Shown one piece after another: positions 8,672 through 17,874 of a stretch of 64,000 nt of DNA. Made by a program: the position numbers and the translations under genes. Source of the stretch: Alphaproteobacteria bacterium (GTDB lineage Bacteria > Pseudomonadota > Alphaproteobacteria > ATCC43930 > CGMCC-115725); assembly GCA_030041335.1 (NCBI GenBank), contig JASHOB010000215.1, positions 1 to 64,000 of the forward strand, read 5' to 3'. The notes beneath the pieces were generated by a model, which saw only the letters and a program-made list of their open reading frames with translations, was not told the DNA's origin and searched no databases. Each line of letters starts with the position of its first letter. Positions within the stretch are counted from its first letter, which is position 1.

Positions 8672-9934
8672 TCACGCAGGAGGCTGACCCGCGGACGGGC
8701 TCGGCGATTTGGTGAAGATCAACGCTGGGTCGCGTTCGTCGCAGGAATTGCCAAGCCGCGCTTTCGGCAGATTGGCGCATTCCGTACGCAGATCCTTCAG
8801 GGTCATCCGCGCCGGCGGCCGCATATGATTGACGCAGGACGCACCGTCGGCATCCCATGCCGCCTCAAAGCTCATGCCGTCGGCCGCACGCAGCGGCTGA
8901 ATGCCGAGCCGGTCGTAGAGTGCAAGCCCATGTTTTTCGTCGCCGTGGCTTTGGCCGGTGCCACAGTAATCCGCGCGCAAGGCGCGGACACAGGCTTGAT
9001 GGTAATCCCACAAATCGGTGCCATTGGTCGTTTTTCGCCAGGGCCGATAGCCAAGCGTCACGCACCGTGCTGCCGCCGTGCCGAGGCAGATGACGCTGAT
9101 CTGGCCCGGCGTGTGCGTGTGTACGCCGGCCGTCCAGCCGCCGGACATTGGAAAGCCTAAGCCGCCATGGTCTCCTTGGCAGTACGGCGTGGCCGCACCG
9201 TCGGCGTCGAGCCGGCTGAACCGGTAGAGCATGACCTCGCCCGTTGCATCATGCGGATCGGCAGCGGCTGCGTCGATGCGCAAGCGCATGCCGTTGGCCT
9301 CGATGATCCGCCCGACCGGCTCGCCGGGACCAAAGCCAAAATTGCCGACACTCTCGAAATGACCGGCGACAATTCGCAGATCCGAATTGGCAACGACTTC
9401 ACCCGGCGCGGCCAGGTGGTCGAAACGGATCGCCACGGCGGAACCGCACACGATCATGGCTGCCAGCACAATTGTGGCGCTCCAGCGCAACCCCAAAGCC
9501 AAGCGACGATTGCGAGACTGACCCGATTTATCGCCAGGCAATTCGGGAGCTACTGTCGGGGCCGATGCCGTGCCCTCGAATGTTGGCCAAGGCGGGCCCG
9601 CCGGCGGCGCGTGGTTTCCGGTCGCTGCGGCTTCACGACAAGAGTCGAGCGCCGTCGCGGCGTGCGGATTGGCCAACACCTGCTCGCGCGACTCATCCGA
9701 TACCCGAGCGCCCTCGCTATGCCGGGGCAAGACCGGCCCGCCAGGCTCATTGCCGTGTCGGCCGTCTGAGCCGTAATCCGGATCGACACCGATGCGAGCT
9801 TCCCCTTCAAGCACGCCCCGCACGTCATCGAGCAAGCTGACCAAGCCCGGCGACTCCGGAACCTTGGATCCGGGACCGACGGGTTTGTCGCTGCCGGAGC
9901 GCTGATTGCGCTCGGCGGCATCGTCTTCTGTCAA
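8672..9934 (-). CDS. Membrane-anchored ADYC-domain protein
   Basis: 420 residues. The first 140 are polar, Pro/Gly/Asp-rich and probably disordered and cytoplasmic. One membrane helix follows (about 148-168, WSATIVLAAMIVCGSAVAI), then a periplasmic domain. That domain contains the sequence L-R-A-D-Y-C-G near residue 320 plus six further cysteines, matching the ADYC domain named after this motif, usually found in exported proteins of unknown function. The combination with a long disordered N-terminus is less usual. It stands between the hydroxybutyryl-CoA dehydrogenase gene and ctaA on the same strand. No enzymatic motif is seen. Confidence 0.7.
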   Translation of the reverse strand: MTEDDAAERNQRSGSDKPVGPGSKVPESPGLVSLLDDVRGVLEGEARIGVDPDYGSDGRHGNEPGGPVLPRHSEGARVSDESREQVLANPHAATALDSCREAAATGNHAPPAGPPWPTFEGTASAPTVAPELPGDKSGQSRNRRLALGLRWSATIVLAAMIVCGSAVAIRFDHLAAPGEVVANSDLRIVAGHFESVGNFGFGPGEPVGRIIEANGMRLRIDAAAADPHDATGEVMLYRFSRLDADGAATPYCQGDHGGLGFPMSGGWTAGVHTHTPGQISVICLGTAAARCVTLGYRPWRKTTNGTDLWDYHQACVRALRADYCGTGQSHGDEKHGLALYDRLGIQPLRAADGMSFEAAWDADGASCVNHMRPPARMTLKDLRTECANLPKARLGNSCDERDPALIFTKSPSPSAGQPPA

Positions 9935-9964
9935 ATCATCCTCGACGCTAGGTGACTGGCGCGG

Positions 9965-10867
9965 TCAACGCGTTGGCACCGGCTTCTCCCCTCGATAGTC
10001 GTAGAAGCCGCGGCCGCTTTTGCGGCCGAGCCAACCCGCTTCAACGTATTTGACCAGGAGCGGACAGGGCCGATATTTCGAATCGGCCAGGCCCTCGTGC
10101 AATACCTGCATTACGGCGAGGCAGGTGTCGAGGCCGATGAAATCGGCGAGCTCAAGCGGCCCCATCGGGTGGTGCGCTCCGAGCTTCATTGCGGTGTCGA
10201 TCGCCTCGACCGTGCCAACGCCCTCGTAGAGTGTGTAAACCGCCTCATTGATCATTGGCAGGAGGATGCGGTTGACGATGAAGGCGGGAAAATCCTCTGC
10301 CGCGACCGGCGTCTTGCCGAGTTTCAGAGCCAGGGCGCGAATCGTCTGAAACGTCGTCTCGTCAGTGGCGATACCGCGAATCAGCTCGACGAGCTGCATC
10401 GCCGGCACCGGATTCATGAAATGCATGCCGATAAAGCGGGCCGGGCGGTCGGTCGATGCCGCCAAACGCGTGATCGAAATCGACGACGTGTTGGAGGCGA
10501 CGATGGCATGGTCATTTAACGCCGGCACCAACTTGACGAAAATGTCGCGCTTCAGCTCCTCGCGCTCGGTGGCAGCCTCGATAACGACGTCGCACTCGGT
10601 TAAGGGCTTGAAGTCTGAACCGGTGCGAATCCGCCTTAGCGCTGCATTTTTTTCTTCTTCGCCAAGCTTGCCGCGCGCCACTTGGCGTTCGAGATTCTTG
10701 TTGATATTGGCGACAGCCGTGTCGAGTGCCTTGGCGTTGACGTCCTCGAGCATTACCTCGTAACCCGCCAATGCCGCGACCTGGGCGATGCCACTGCCCA
10801 TTTGGCCGGCGCCAATAACGCCAATGTTCTTGATGTCGTCGATGGCAAGTGACATGGCGGTCTCCAT
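9965..10867 (-). CDS. hbd: 3-hydroxybutyryl-CoA dehydrogenase
   Basis: 300 residues from ATG 10867, which overlaps the etfA stop by one base (TGATG); an in-frame ATG at 10855 gives 296 residues and fits family starts equally well. The Rossmann motif [14 protein letters not shown] binds NAD(P). The catalytic His lies in [15 protein letters not shown], and the C-terminal helical domain with [13 protein letters not shown] is complete. It interconverts acetoacetyl-CoA and 3-hydroxybutyryl-CoA in butyrate, polyhydroxybutyrate or fatty-acid metabolism. Being the third gene after etfB and etfA ties it to acyl-CoA oxidation, in which ETF carries electrons from acyl-CoA dehydrogenases. Confidence 0.94.
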   Translation of the reverse strand: METAMSLAIDDIKNIGVIGAGQMGSGIAQVAALAGYEVMLEDVNAKALDTAVANINKNLERQVARGKLGEEEKNAALRRIRTGSDFKPLTECDVVIEAATEREELKRDIFVKLVPALNDHAIVASNTSSISITRLAASTDRPARFIGMHFMNPVPAMQLVELIRGIATDETTFQTIRALALKLGKTPVAAEDFPAFIVNRILLPMINEAVYTLYEGVGTVEAIDTAMKLGAHHPMGPLELADFIGLDTCLAVMQVLHEGLADSKYRPCPLLVKYVEAGWLGRKSGRGFYDYRGEKPVPTR

Positions 10868-11811
10868 CAGCGTTTCAACTTTGCCAGTTCGGCGTCCAAC
10901 GCGGGCACGATCTTGAACAAATCGCCCACCAAGCCGTAATCGGCGACTTGGAAGATCGGCGCCTCTTCGTCCTTGTTGATGGCGACGATGACTTTCGAAT
11001 CCTTCATGCCAGCCAGGTGCTGGATCGCGCCCGAGATGCCGACCGCGATGTAGAGGTCGGGGGCCACGATCTTGCCGGTCTGGCCGACTTGATAGTCGTT
11101 GGGGACAAAGCCGGCATCGACCGCCGCTCGCGAGGCGCCGACCGCGGCGCCGAGCTTGTCGGCGAGGGATTCGAGCAGCTTGAAATTTTCACCGTTCTGC
11201 ATCCCCCGCCCGCCCGAAACGACAACGCGGGCGCTAGTCAGTTCGGGGCGTTCGGATCGCGTGAGTTCGGCGCTGACAAAGTGCGAAAGGCCGGTCGTGG
11301 CCGTCGCCACGACTCTCTCGATGGGTGCGTGGCCGCCTTCCTTTGCCTCCGCGGGAAAGGCGGTGCCGCGGACTGTTATGATCTTGATCGCATCTTTCGA
11401 CTGAACGGTTGCCAATGCGTTCCCGGCATAGATCGGCCTGACGAAAGTGTCGGGCGAGACCACCCCGGCAATGTCGGAAATCGGTGCAACGTCGAGCAGT
11501 GCTGCAACGCGAGGCATGATGTTCTTGCCGTTGGTAGTGGCTGGCGCCAACACGTGGGAATAGGCGGGCGCAAGCTTGAGCAGCAGATTGGCGATTTCTT
11601 CGGCCAACATGTGATCGTAGGCCGCAGCGTCAGCGAGCAGCACTTTGGCGACGTCACCAAGCTTGGCAGCCGCGTCCGCGGCGGCGCCGCAATCTTTACC
11701 AGCGATCAGGAGATGTACGTCGCCACCGATCGCGTGTGCGGCAGCGAGCGCGCTCAGCGTCGCCGGCTTTATCGAATCGCCGTCATGCTCGGCCAGAACC
11801 AGCTGCACCAT
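10867..11811 (-). CDS. etfA: Electron transfer flavoprotein, alpha subunit
   Basis: 314 residues. It forms a heterodimer with EtfB, binds FAD, and passes electrons from acyl-CoA and related dehydrogenases to ETF-ubiquinone oxidoreductase. The FAD-binding C-terminal half is intact: [10 protein letters not shown] (about 198-207), [20 protein letters not shown], and [14 protein letters not shown] near the end. The ATG at 11811 overlaps the etfB stop by one base, and its own stop overlaps the hbd start, so the three genes look like one translationally coupled operon. Confidence 0.97.
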   Translation of the reverse strand: MVQLVLAEHDGDSIKPATLSALAAAHAIGGDVHLLIAGKDCGAAADAAAKLGDVAKVLLADAAAYDHMLAEEIANLLLKLAPAYSHVLAPATTNGKNIMPRVAALLDVAPISDIAGVVSPDTFVRPIYAGNALATVQSKDAIKIITVRGTAFPAEAKEGGHAPIERVVATATTGLSHFVSAELTRSERPELTSARVVVSGGRGMQNGENFKLLESLADKLGAAVGASRAAVDAGFVPNDYQVGQTGKIVAPDLYIAVGISGAIQHLAGMKDSKVIVAINKDEEAPIFQVADYGLVGDLFKIVPALDAELAKLKR

Positions 11812-12560
11812 CAGATCACCCGCGCCTCGTTGCGAAGCTTGTCGATCAGCTCCTCGACGGTCTTAACCTTGACGCCGGCTTGGCGCTTGGGCGGCTCCTC
11901 GACTTTGAGCACGGTAAGGTGGGGGGTCACGTCGATCCCGAGCTCGCCTGCTGTGAGCTTGGCGATGGTCTTCTTTTTCGCCTTCATAATGTTGGGCAGC
12001 GAGGCATAGCGCGGCTCGTTCAGGCGCAGGTCGGTGGTGATCAGCGCCGGTAGTTTCAGCGCCTCCGTCTCGAGGCCGCCGTCAACTTCGCGTGTCACCA
12101 ATGCCGTATCGCCCTCGATTTTAAGCTTCGAGGCGAAGGTGCCCTGCGGCCAACCCAAAAGTGCCGCAAGCATTTGGCCGGTGGCGTTGCTGTCGTCATC
12201 GATTGCCTGCTTGCCCAGAATGATCAGCTGCGGCTGTTCCTTTTCGGCGATGGCTTTGAGCAGCTTTGCCACCGCCAACGGCTGCAGCTCGACGTCGGTC
12301 TCAACGTGGATGCCGCGATCGGCGCCCATCGCGAGCGCGGTACGGATGGTCTCCTGTACCGGCGCCGGCCCCATCGATACCGCAACGATTTCGGTGGCAA
12401 CGCCAGCCTCCTTGAGGCGCACCGCTTCCTCGACGCCGATCTCGTCGAACGGGTTCATTGACATTTTGACATTGGCGGTTTCGACGCCAGTATGATCCGA
12501 CTTGACGCGGATTTTCACGTTGTAATCGATGACGCGTTTGACGGCGACCAACAGCTTCAT
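11811..12560 (-). CDS. etfB: Electron transfer flavoprotein, beta subunit
   Basis: 249 residues. EtfB carries AMP and the docking loop for partner dehydrogenases. It begins with [13 protein letters not shown], and the family signature [17 protein letters not shown] (about 163-179) and the late PNIMKAKKK motif are present. It is the first gene of the etfB-etfA-hbd operon. A 10-bp-arm inverted repeat lies about 46 nt upstream of the start and is a candidate operator. Confidence 0.97.
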   Translation of the reverse strand: MKLLVAVKRVIDYNVKIRVKSDHTGVETANVKMSMNPFDEIGVEEAVRLKEAGVATEIVAVSMGPAPVQETIRTALAMGADRGIHVETDVELQPLAVAKLLKAIAEKEQPQLIILGKQAIDDDSNATGQMLAALLGWPQGTFASKLKIEGDTALVTREVDGGLETEALKLPALITTDLRLNEPRYASLPNIMKAKKKTIAKLTAGELGIDVTPHLTVLKVEEPPKRQAGVKVKTVEELIDKLRNEARVI

Positions 12561-12605
12561 GCGGATCTTCCTTCGATCGCCTGTTCGCTTCGGGGCGGCG
12601 GCGGT

Positions 12606-12627
12606 TCATTGTGCAGATGCACAATGA
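12606..12627. promoter_or_regulatory. Inverted repeat upstream of etfB, candidate operator
   Basis: Arms TCATTGTGCA and TGCACAATGA are perfect reverse complements around a 2-nt centre (GA). The site lies 46-67 nt upstream of the etfB ATG, where a repressor would block transcription. The arms contain TGCA as in targets of several acyl-CoA or PHB-linked regulators, but I cannot assign a protein. A terminator role is unlikely because no T-run follows. Confidence 0.55.
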
Positions 12628-12803
12628 GAAGGCAAGAGGCTCGGCACGCAGGGAGTCGGTTGAATGTCAACCCTTTGCCCGTCCTACGATTGCGTGGGCG
12701 TTCCGGGGAAGGGTCGTCTCGTTGACTGTTCGGGCGACGACGCGACGGCCTTGGCCTCTCTCAATGTCGCGGGACGCTTACCCTATCGGCTTGCCAAGCC
12801 GCA

Positions 12804-13484
12804 TCAGCGATAAAGGTGTATGCGTACCGGCTGATCGAAAGCATCGCCGTACCGCGCCGCAGTTTCGGCAAAGCGGTGCTGCACCGCGGGCGCCAGCACT
12901 GCCGCCTCGCTATAGCCGTTGAACCGCATATTCGCGATCATTCGGGCTGCGAACGCGTCGAAACTAGCGTAGTGACGAACATCGACATAAGAAAGCACGC
13001 GTTGGTTGACAAAATGTGGCGCAGCGTGACGCGCGAGCGCAGCGGCCGCAGCGGCGCGTACCTCGGTCTCGTCATGGAAAAGCTCGACAATGTATTGATG
13101 GGGACCCTCAGCCACCGGCTCGGCGACATAGAGACGCCCGTCGGGGCGTAGCACCCGCCGCGCCTCGGCAAGCGCGGCGGCCAGCTGTCCCCGTGGCACG
13201 TGATGCAGCGAGAACACGAAAAGCACCAGATCGAACGTCGCGTCCGGCGCGGGAAGCGTTTGAGCAGCGGCTTGGACTAATTGCCAGGCCCCGGTTCCGA
13301 CGGCTAAACGCGAAGCGGGCGCCATAAATGGGTCGAACCCAGTGACAAAGCCGCCCTGCGCCGCGAGTTCGCGACCGAGCGCACCTTCGCCACAGCCAAT
13401 ATCGGCGATCACCAGGCCGGCAACCGGCCCGACCGCCTTCAAGAGCGCATCGACATGGGAATGACGCCCAAGATCATCAACCAT
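12804..13484 (-). CDS. Class I SAM-dependent methyltransferase
   Basis: 226 residues with a Methyltransf_11-like fold. Motif I is IADIGCGEGALGREL (about 27-41), followed by an acidic post-I residue in GFDPF and the DLVLFVFSLHHV motif (about 83-94), where LHHV is typical of UbiE-like small-molecule methyltransferases. The C-terminal part gives no clue to the substrate. It is a single gene, separated from etfB by about 240 nt with no recognisable gene, and its start is close to the tRNA-Ser on the other strand. Confidence 0.85.
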   Translation of the reverse strand: MVDDLGRHSHVDALLKAVGPVAGLVIADIGCGEGALGRELAAQGGFVTGFDPFMAPASRLAVGTGAWQLVQAAAQTLPAPDATFDLVLFVFSLHHVPRGQLAAALAEARRVLRPDGRLYVAEPVAEGPHQYIVELFHDETEVRAAAAAALARHAAPHFVNQRVLSYVDVRHYASFDAFAARMIANMRFNGYSEAAVLAPAVQHRFAETAARYGDAFDQPVRIHLYR

Positions 13485-13558
13485 CCCGTCATTCTAGCAC
13501 CGGGCGACATCGCGCTTCCACGGCGCAGAATCATGTTTTAGGCTCCACTGCCTGCCGA

Positions 13559-13650
<92 letters not shown>

Positions 13651-13842
13651 ACCCCAGGTTTTCTGCCATTTTTCCCAGTCAAAAAAATGTTCCCTAGTTC
13701 GGAATCGGTTTTCGACGAAAAAATGACGAGTAATCTTTTCTTGCCGTGAAGCGGCCAAGCGCATCCAGCGCACCCCAGATCGACGCCAGCGACAAAGCGG
13801 ATCATCGACTGGCTCTCAACGCTATCGCCGCGTCAGGAATTC

Positions 13843-13854
13843 GCATGGTAAGGT
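13843..13854 (+). promoter_or_regulatory. Conserved 12-mer upstream of cyclase gene 1
   Basis: GCATGGTAAGGT ends 27 nt before the ATG at 13882. Closely related 12-mers sit at almost the same distance before the other two cyclase genes (30528-30539 and 36067-36078, minus strand). It may be a core promoter element or a shared regulator site. Confidence 0.4.
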
Positions 13855-13881
13855 TGCAGCAGGCTGGGGGGATCACCGGCA

Positions 13882-15663
13882 ATGAGCGAAACCCGCAAGC
13901 TCGCCGCGATTCTGGCCGCGGATGTTGCTGGGTATAGTCGCCTCACGGCGACTGACGAAGAACGCACCATAGCGCGGTTGCGTGGTCTCCGAACTGACCT
14001 GATCGATCCTGCCATTTCGGTTCACAACGGCCACGTCGTGAAGCGCACCGGCGACGGCATTCTCATCGAATTTCGCAGTGTTGTTGACGCCGTGCGGTGT
14101 TCTATCGAAGTGCAGAGCGGCATGGTTGAGCGCAATCGCGGCCTACCTCCCGAACGACAGATTTGGTTTCGCACCGGTATTCACCTCGGCGACGTGATCG
14201 AGGAAGCAGACGGCGACCTAATGGGCGACGGCGTTAACATCGCGTCGCGTCTCGAAAACATCTGCGAGCCCGGCGCGATTTGCCTTTCCGAACAAGCCTA
14301 TTGGCAGGTCAAGTCCCGGCTCGACCTTGCGGTCAGTGATCTGGGCAACAAGGAACTCAAGAACATTCCCGAATCTGTGCATGTGTTTTCGTTGGAGGTC
14401 GGGAAGCCGGCGCAGGCAAAAACCGTCGAGTCATCACAACCATCGCAGCCACTTGGCCCACCGCGTTTGTCCATCGTGGTTATTCCCTTTGCAAACATCG
14501 GCGGCGACCCAGAGCAGGAATACTTCGTCGACGGCGTGGCGGAGAGCCTGACCACCGATCTGTCGCGTATCGCCGGGTCGTTCGTCATCGCGCGCAACAC
14601 CGCGTTCACGTACAAGGGCAAGCCGGTCGATGTGAAACAGATCGGCCGCGAGCTGAACGTCCGCTACGTGCTCGAAGGCTCGGTGCAACGAGGTGGCAAT
14701 CGCCTGCGCGTCAATGTCCAGCTCATCGACGCCGAAACCGGCAACCACCTCTGGGCCGAACGCTTCGACAAGCCTGTCGCCGACCTCTTCGACATGCAGG
14801 ACGAGATCGTCGCGCGCTTAGCCAATCAACTCGGCACACAATTAGTCGAGGCTGAGGCGCGGCGCGCCCAGCACGCGCCGCACCCCGACTCGATGGATCT
14901 TTATTTTCAGGGGCAGGCTTGGGCCAATAAGGGGATGAGGCCGGAGTATATGGCACAGGCGCGCAGCTTCTTCGAACGCGCCCTGACGCTCGATCCGGGC
15001 AATGTCGAAGCGCTCACGGCCATGGCATGGATCGATGCGAATTTTGGCCAATTGATTGGCGACAAGAAGACAAAGACAACACGCCTCAAGGCAGCCGAGG
15101 TGGCGCTGATCAAGGTTCTCTCAATAGCTCCTGAGCACGCCGCAGCCCACCTTTGTATGGGCCTGGTCCAAGTCTGGACCGACCGCGCGGCCCAAAGCAT
15201 TGACGAATTTGGACGAGCGCTGGCGTTGAATAGAAACTTGGCTGATGCCCACGGCGCCATGGGTTCGGCCAAGACTTACCTTGGTCGCAGTGAAGACAGC
15301 GACGCCCATTTGATTGAGGCCATCCGCCTCTCTCCGCGCGATACGCGCGCCTATATCTGGAGCACCATTGCCGCCCGCTCCAAGCTACTTCTTGGCCAGG
15401 ATAACGAAGCGGTCGTGCGGTGCGTTCGAGCGATCGAGGCCAACCGGAATCATCCGCTCGTCCATTTCTATCTCGCCGCCGCCTTGGCGCATCTCGGCAG
15501 ACTAGACGAAGCGCGGGGAGCAACCGAGGCCGGGCTAGCACTTGATCCAACATTCACGATCTCTCGCTACCGGGCCAACGCGCCAAGCAGCAACGAGACC
15601 TATCTCGCGCAAACCAAACGCATCTATGAAGGCATGCGCATGGCCGGAGTACCGGAGGGATGA
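13882..15663 (+). CDS. Class III adenylate/guanylate cyclase with TolB-like and TPR regions (paralog 1)
   Basis: 593 residues. The N-terminal cyclase homology domain (about 1-170) has both metal-binding aspartates (D14 in AADVAGYS, D58 in KRTGDG), the purine-recognising Lys54, the substrate-loop Asp in MGDGVNIA, and the transition-state Asn/Arg pair in NIASRLE, so it should convert ATP to cAMP, or possibly GTP to cGMP. A TolB/FlgO-like domain follows (about 195-325, PFANIGGDPEQEYFVDG). TPR repeats fill 330-590. No membrane segment is visible, so a cytosolic protein is likely. Its stop overlaps a further ATG as ATGA, where a relic of another cyclase begins. Two paralogs lie at 28.7 and 34.3 kb. 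Confidence 0.9.
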   Translation: MSETRKLAAILAADVAGYSRLTATDEERTIARLRGLRTDLIDPAISVHNGHVVKRTGDGILIEFRSVVDAVRCSIEVQSGMVERNRGLPPERQIWFRTGIHLGDVIEEADGDLMGDGVNIASRLENICEPGAICLSEQAYWQVKSRLDLAVSDLGNKELKNIPESVHVFSLEVGKPAQAKTVESSQPSQPLGPPRLSIVVIPFANIGGDPEQEYFVDGVAESLTTDLSRIAGSFVIARNTAFTYKGKPVDVKQIGRELNVRYVLEGSVQRGGNRLRVNVQLIDAETGNHLWAERFDKPVADLFDMQDEIVARLANQLGTQLVEAEARRAQHAPHPDSMDLYFQGQAWANKGMRPEYMAQARSFFERALTLDPGNVEALTAMAWIDANFGQLIGDKKTKTTRLKAAEVALIKVLSIAPEHAAAHLCMGLVQVWTDRAAQSIDEFGRALALNRNLADAHGAMGSAKTYLGRSEDSDAHLIEAIRLSPRDTRAYIWSTIAARSKLLLGQDNEAVVRCVRAIEANRNHPLVHFYLAAALAHLGRLDEARGATEAGLALDPTFTISRYRANAPSSNETYLAQTKRIYEGMRMAGVPEG

Positions 15664-15880
15664 GCGGGACGCGGAAGCTCACGGCGATTCTCGCGGGCCG
15701 CAAGGCCACTATCCATTACGTATGTATGCGGCAGACACCTTGTGTAATTTGCGGTGCTGTCCCGAAGCCGGTTAAGGGCCGGCCCACAGCCAATCGAGTA
15801 GTGCTCGATTTTCCGTAGGGGCTTTCTCGACAGTCTTCGCAAAGTCGGTATGCCGGAGCAATGAGCGGGACGCGCAAGCT
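15660..15880 (+). pseudogene. Relics of two further cyclase-TPR genes
   Basis: ATG 15660 overlaps the stop of cyclase 1 as ATGA and begins M-S-G-T-R-K-L-T-A-I-L-A, the standard start of this cyclase family, but similarity ends after about 12 codons. At 15823-15864 another frame reads F-L-D-S-L-R-K-V-G-M-P-E-Q-stop, the typical tail of the same family (compare the K-T-G-L-P-E end of paralog 2). Its TGA again overlaps an ATG at 15861 that starts M-S-G-T-R-K-L and then dies. This looks like a collapsed tandem array in which the body of one copy and nearly all of the next are deleted. Confidence 0.65.
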
Positions 15881-15979
15881 CTTAATGGCTGAGAGTTCGT
15901 GTGGCCTTTTTGTCTTCCGACGATCCTTTTTCACGGAGTGGAAGCCAACCGATGAAATGATAACCACAGGGAGGAAGCG

Positions 15980-16129
15980 ATGAAGGCAGTGATCGGCGTT
16001 ATGATGATGACGTTCATCGTTATTGTGTTCTCCACCAGTAGGGTACTCGCCGAGGATTTTTGCACGCCGAATCACAACGTGGAACATGGCTCCGCGGAAA
16101 CAAGTGGCTTGACATGGCGCCGGAACTGA
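15980..16129 (+). CDS. Very short exported peptide, possibly a remnant
   Basis: 49 residues with a strong ribosome binding site (GGGAGGAAG) directly ahead of ATG 15980. The first 25 residues form a clear signal peptide (M-K-A-V-I-G-V-M-M-M... ending V-L-A-E), and the remaining 24 have one Cys and no known motif. It could be a genuine secreted peptide or the 5' stump of a larger exported protein cut by the rearrangements seen just upstream. The stretch from 16130 to 16385 holds no gene apart from a palindrome. Confidence 0.4.
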   Translation: MKAVIGVMMMTFIVIVFSTSRVLAEDFCTPNHNVEHGSAETSGLTWRRN

Positions 16130-16305
16130 CGCGGCGGTCTTTTGGCTAACAACGCCACGCTGGCCTGGACTTGGAGGTGCAAAGTACAGCACGTTCGGTG
16201 CTAATCTTCGGCGCCGACGCCGCCCACGACTTGACACGCAAAGATCGTCTGACGCTCGGAAACGGTTCGGCGATGCGAACCGGCGCGCCATATGGCCTTC
16301 CGTTA

Positions 16306-16321
16306 TCACCCATATGGGTGA
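16306..16321. promoter_or_regulatory. 16-bp perfect palindrome upstream of the lipocalin-like gene
   Basis: TCACCCATATGGGTGA is self-complementary over its full 16 bases and lies 65-80 nt upstream of the ATG at 16386. Position and symmetry suit a dimeric repressor or activator. I cannot name the regulator. Confidence 0.5.
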
Positions 16322-16385
16322 GGCGGATAGCGCAACGCGACTGTAGCCTCCAGTCATTAAGCAACATACCCAGGGGTAACGTCTT

Positions 16386-16856
16386 ATGGAGAGCGTCGTA
16401 TCCAGCGGGATGGCAGCCGAAGCGACGAGCTTGAGCGAGCAAGTTCATGGCACAAGCTGGCATATCGTCTCTTTAACGGTCACGCCGCCGAACGGCAGTC
16501 CGATGCATCCCGCCGGGCGGAACCCGACGGGCTACACGATCTTCGACCGTACGGGCCATTTCATCACTATGACCTCGAACCCCGACGCTCCTAAATTTGC
16601 GTCCGACAACCTCCACACGGGGACGGATGCTGAGCTGCGCGCCGCCTGGCAGGGGCTCTTGTCGGCTTTCGGAACCTACAAGGTCGATGACAAAAGCAAC
16701 ACGCTCATCATGCATGTGGAGGGCGCGAATTTCCCTAATTGGATCGGGACGGACCTCCATGTCGTGCCCGCGTTGCAAGGCAATCGGATGACCTGGACGA
16801 ACCCGCAGGGAGCGGCCAAGGCGCCAGTCGTCTTGATATGGGAGCGCTTGCGCTGA
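16386..16856 (+). CDS. Lipocalin-like domain protein
   Basis: 156 residues. After about 20 variable residues comes G-T-S-W-H-I-V-S-L, then NPTGYTIFDRTGHFITM, the hallmark of the lipocalin-like (Lipocalin_5) family, a short beta-barrel expected to bind small hydrophobic ligands. The end WERLR is also usual for the family. AGGGG upstream of ATG 16386 serves as ribosome binding site. No signal peptide is obvious. The next gene starts 37 nt downstream on the same strand, so the two probably form a small operon. The ligand is unknown. Confidence 0.75.
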   Translation: MESVVSSGMAAEATSLSEQVHGTSWHIVSLTVTPPNGSPMHPAGRNPTGYTIFDRTGHFITMTSNPDAPKFASDNLHTGTDAELRAAWQGLLSAFGTYKVDDKSNTLIMHVEGANFPNWIGTDLHVVPALQGNRMTWTNPQGAAKAPVVLIWERLR

Positions 16857-16893
16857 GACTTGCAGCAGCCGCCAAACTACAGGAGGGCAAAAA

Positions 16894-17211
16894 ATGGAAG
16901 GGACGGCTTTCGTATTAGTCCGCTCCGTCGTTGCGAAACCCGACGATCGCGAGCAATTTGATCGATGGTATCAAACGGATCATATTCCTCTCATTTATTC
17001 CAAGATCGCAAATGTCAATCAATCTTGGCGATTTTGGAGCAAAAGTGATGCGCCGGTCCATTATATCCTGTCAGAGTTTTCAAACATGAGCGAGCTTCAG
17101 GCGAGTTCCGAGGGCTTCAAATACCTAATCGATGATTTTGATCGTACTTGGGGTTCACGCGCGACCCGGACACGCGACATCATTGAGAAGGTTCAACATT
17201 TCAGTCGGTGA
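16894..17211 (+). CDS. EthD-like dimeric alpha/beta-barrel protein
   Basis: 105 residues, preceded by the ribosome binding site AGGAGGG. The pattern (beta-strand F-V-L-V-R-S-V-V, then D-D-R-E-Q-F-D-R-W-Y-Q-T-D-H-I-P, and later HYILSEFSN) matches the EthD/ABM ferredoxin-like fold, in which WYxxxHIP is the most conserved part. Members bind or modify small aromatic or polyketide-like compounds, often as dimers. Lys, Asn and Ile codons are more frequent than in neighbouring genes, hinting at recent transfer. It lies 37 nt after the lipocalin-like gene, and the two could act on the same ligand. Confidence 0.6.
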   Translation: MEGTAFVLVRSVVAKPDDREQFDRWYQTDHIPLIYSKIANVNQSWRFWSKSDAPVHYILSEFSNMSELQASSEGFKYLIDDFDRTWGSRATRTRDIIEKVQHFSR

Positions 17212-17874
17212 TATCTGCCGCACATTCGATGTCCGCTTTTGACCCAAAGCTCCAACGCTGCTTTTGGTGTTCGGACAATCGGCATCGACGATGTAGCGGC
17301 GACTGATTGGTGGGGTAGGCGGGGCAGTCCCTGCCTACCACACAATCCAATCATATTCGGCCTGTCGTTTGGTGGTGTTCCGAGCATCTCGTAGTCGAGA
17401 ACGCATTCCCCGGGTATGAAAAAGTCCGACGCCTACCGATGACTGCGGCCATTTGGCACCGCATTTGCAGAATTCGGTTGAGCGCCACGAAGTCGGCGAT
17501 GCGGTAGTCGGGACCGAGCTCTTGGCTCAGCGCCTCGGGATCGACTCCAGATATTTTTATCTTAGTGTGACCTACTTCACGCTGCGGTCTCATTGCAGCG
17601 TGCAATATGGTGGGAAGAATCCCGAAACGCATGAGGCCAGTTTCAATGTTGAAACCTGGCTGTTCAGCAAAGTGGCCGACGGCTTTCGGGATCACGAGAA
17701 ACAATGCGATCCTCGTCGGCGATGTATCGGCGAGCCGTCGGGGCTGTTGGCACCGAGCAACGGCTCCCGATTTGGGATACGTCGCCGGCCACGCCGCCGG
17801 GCAGTGCGTGGCCCCGAGGGCATGAAAATACGAATTGATGATTTTTGGGTCAGCGCGGCTCAAGGAGAAATCAA
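17212..17874 (+). other. Intergenic stretch with a CRP-like site
   Basis: No reading frame here is convincing: those on both strands have odd composition and no recognisable domain. At 17566-17581 the sequence TGTGA-CCTACT-TCACG matches the CRP consensus at 9 of 10 positions. It lies about 295 nt upstream of the lectin gene, rather far for direct activation. The ribosome binding site AAGGAGA at 17862-17868 belongs to the lectin. Confidence 0.4.
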
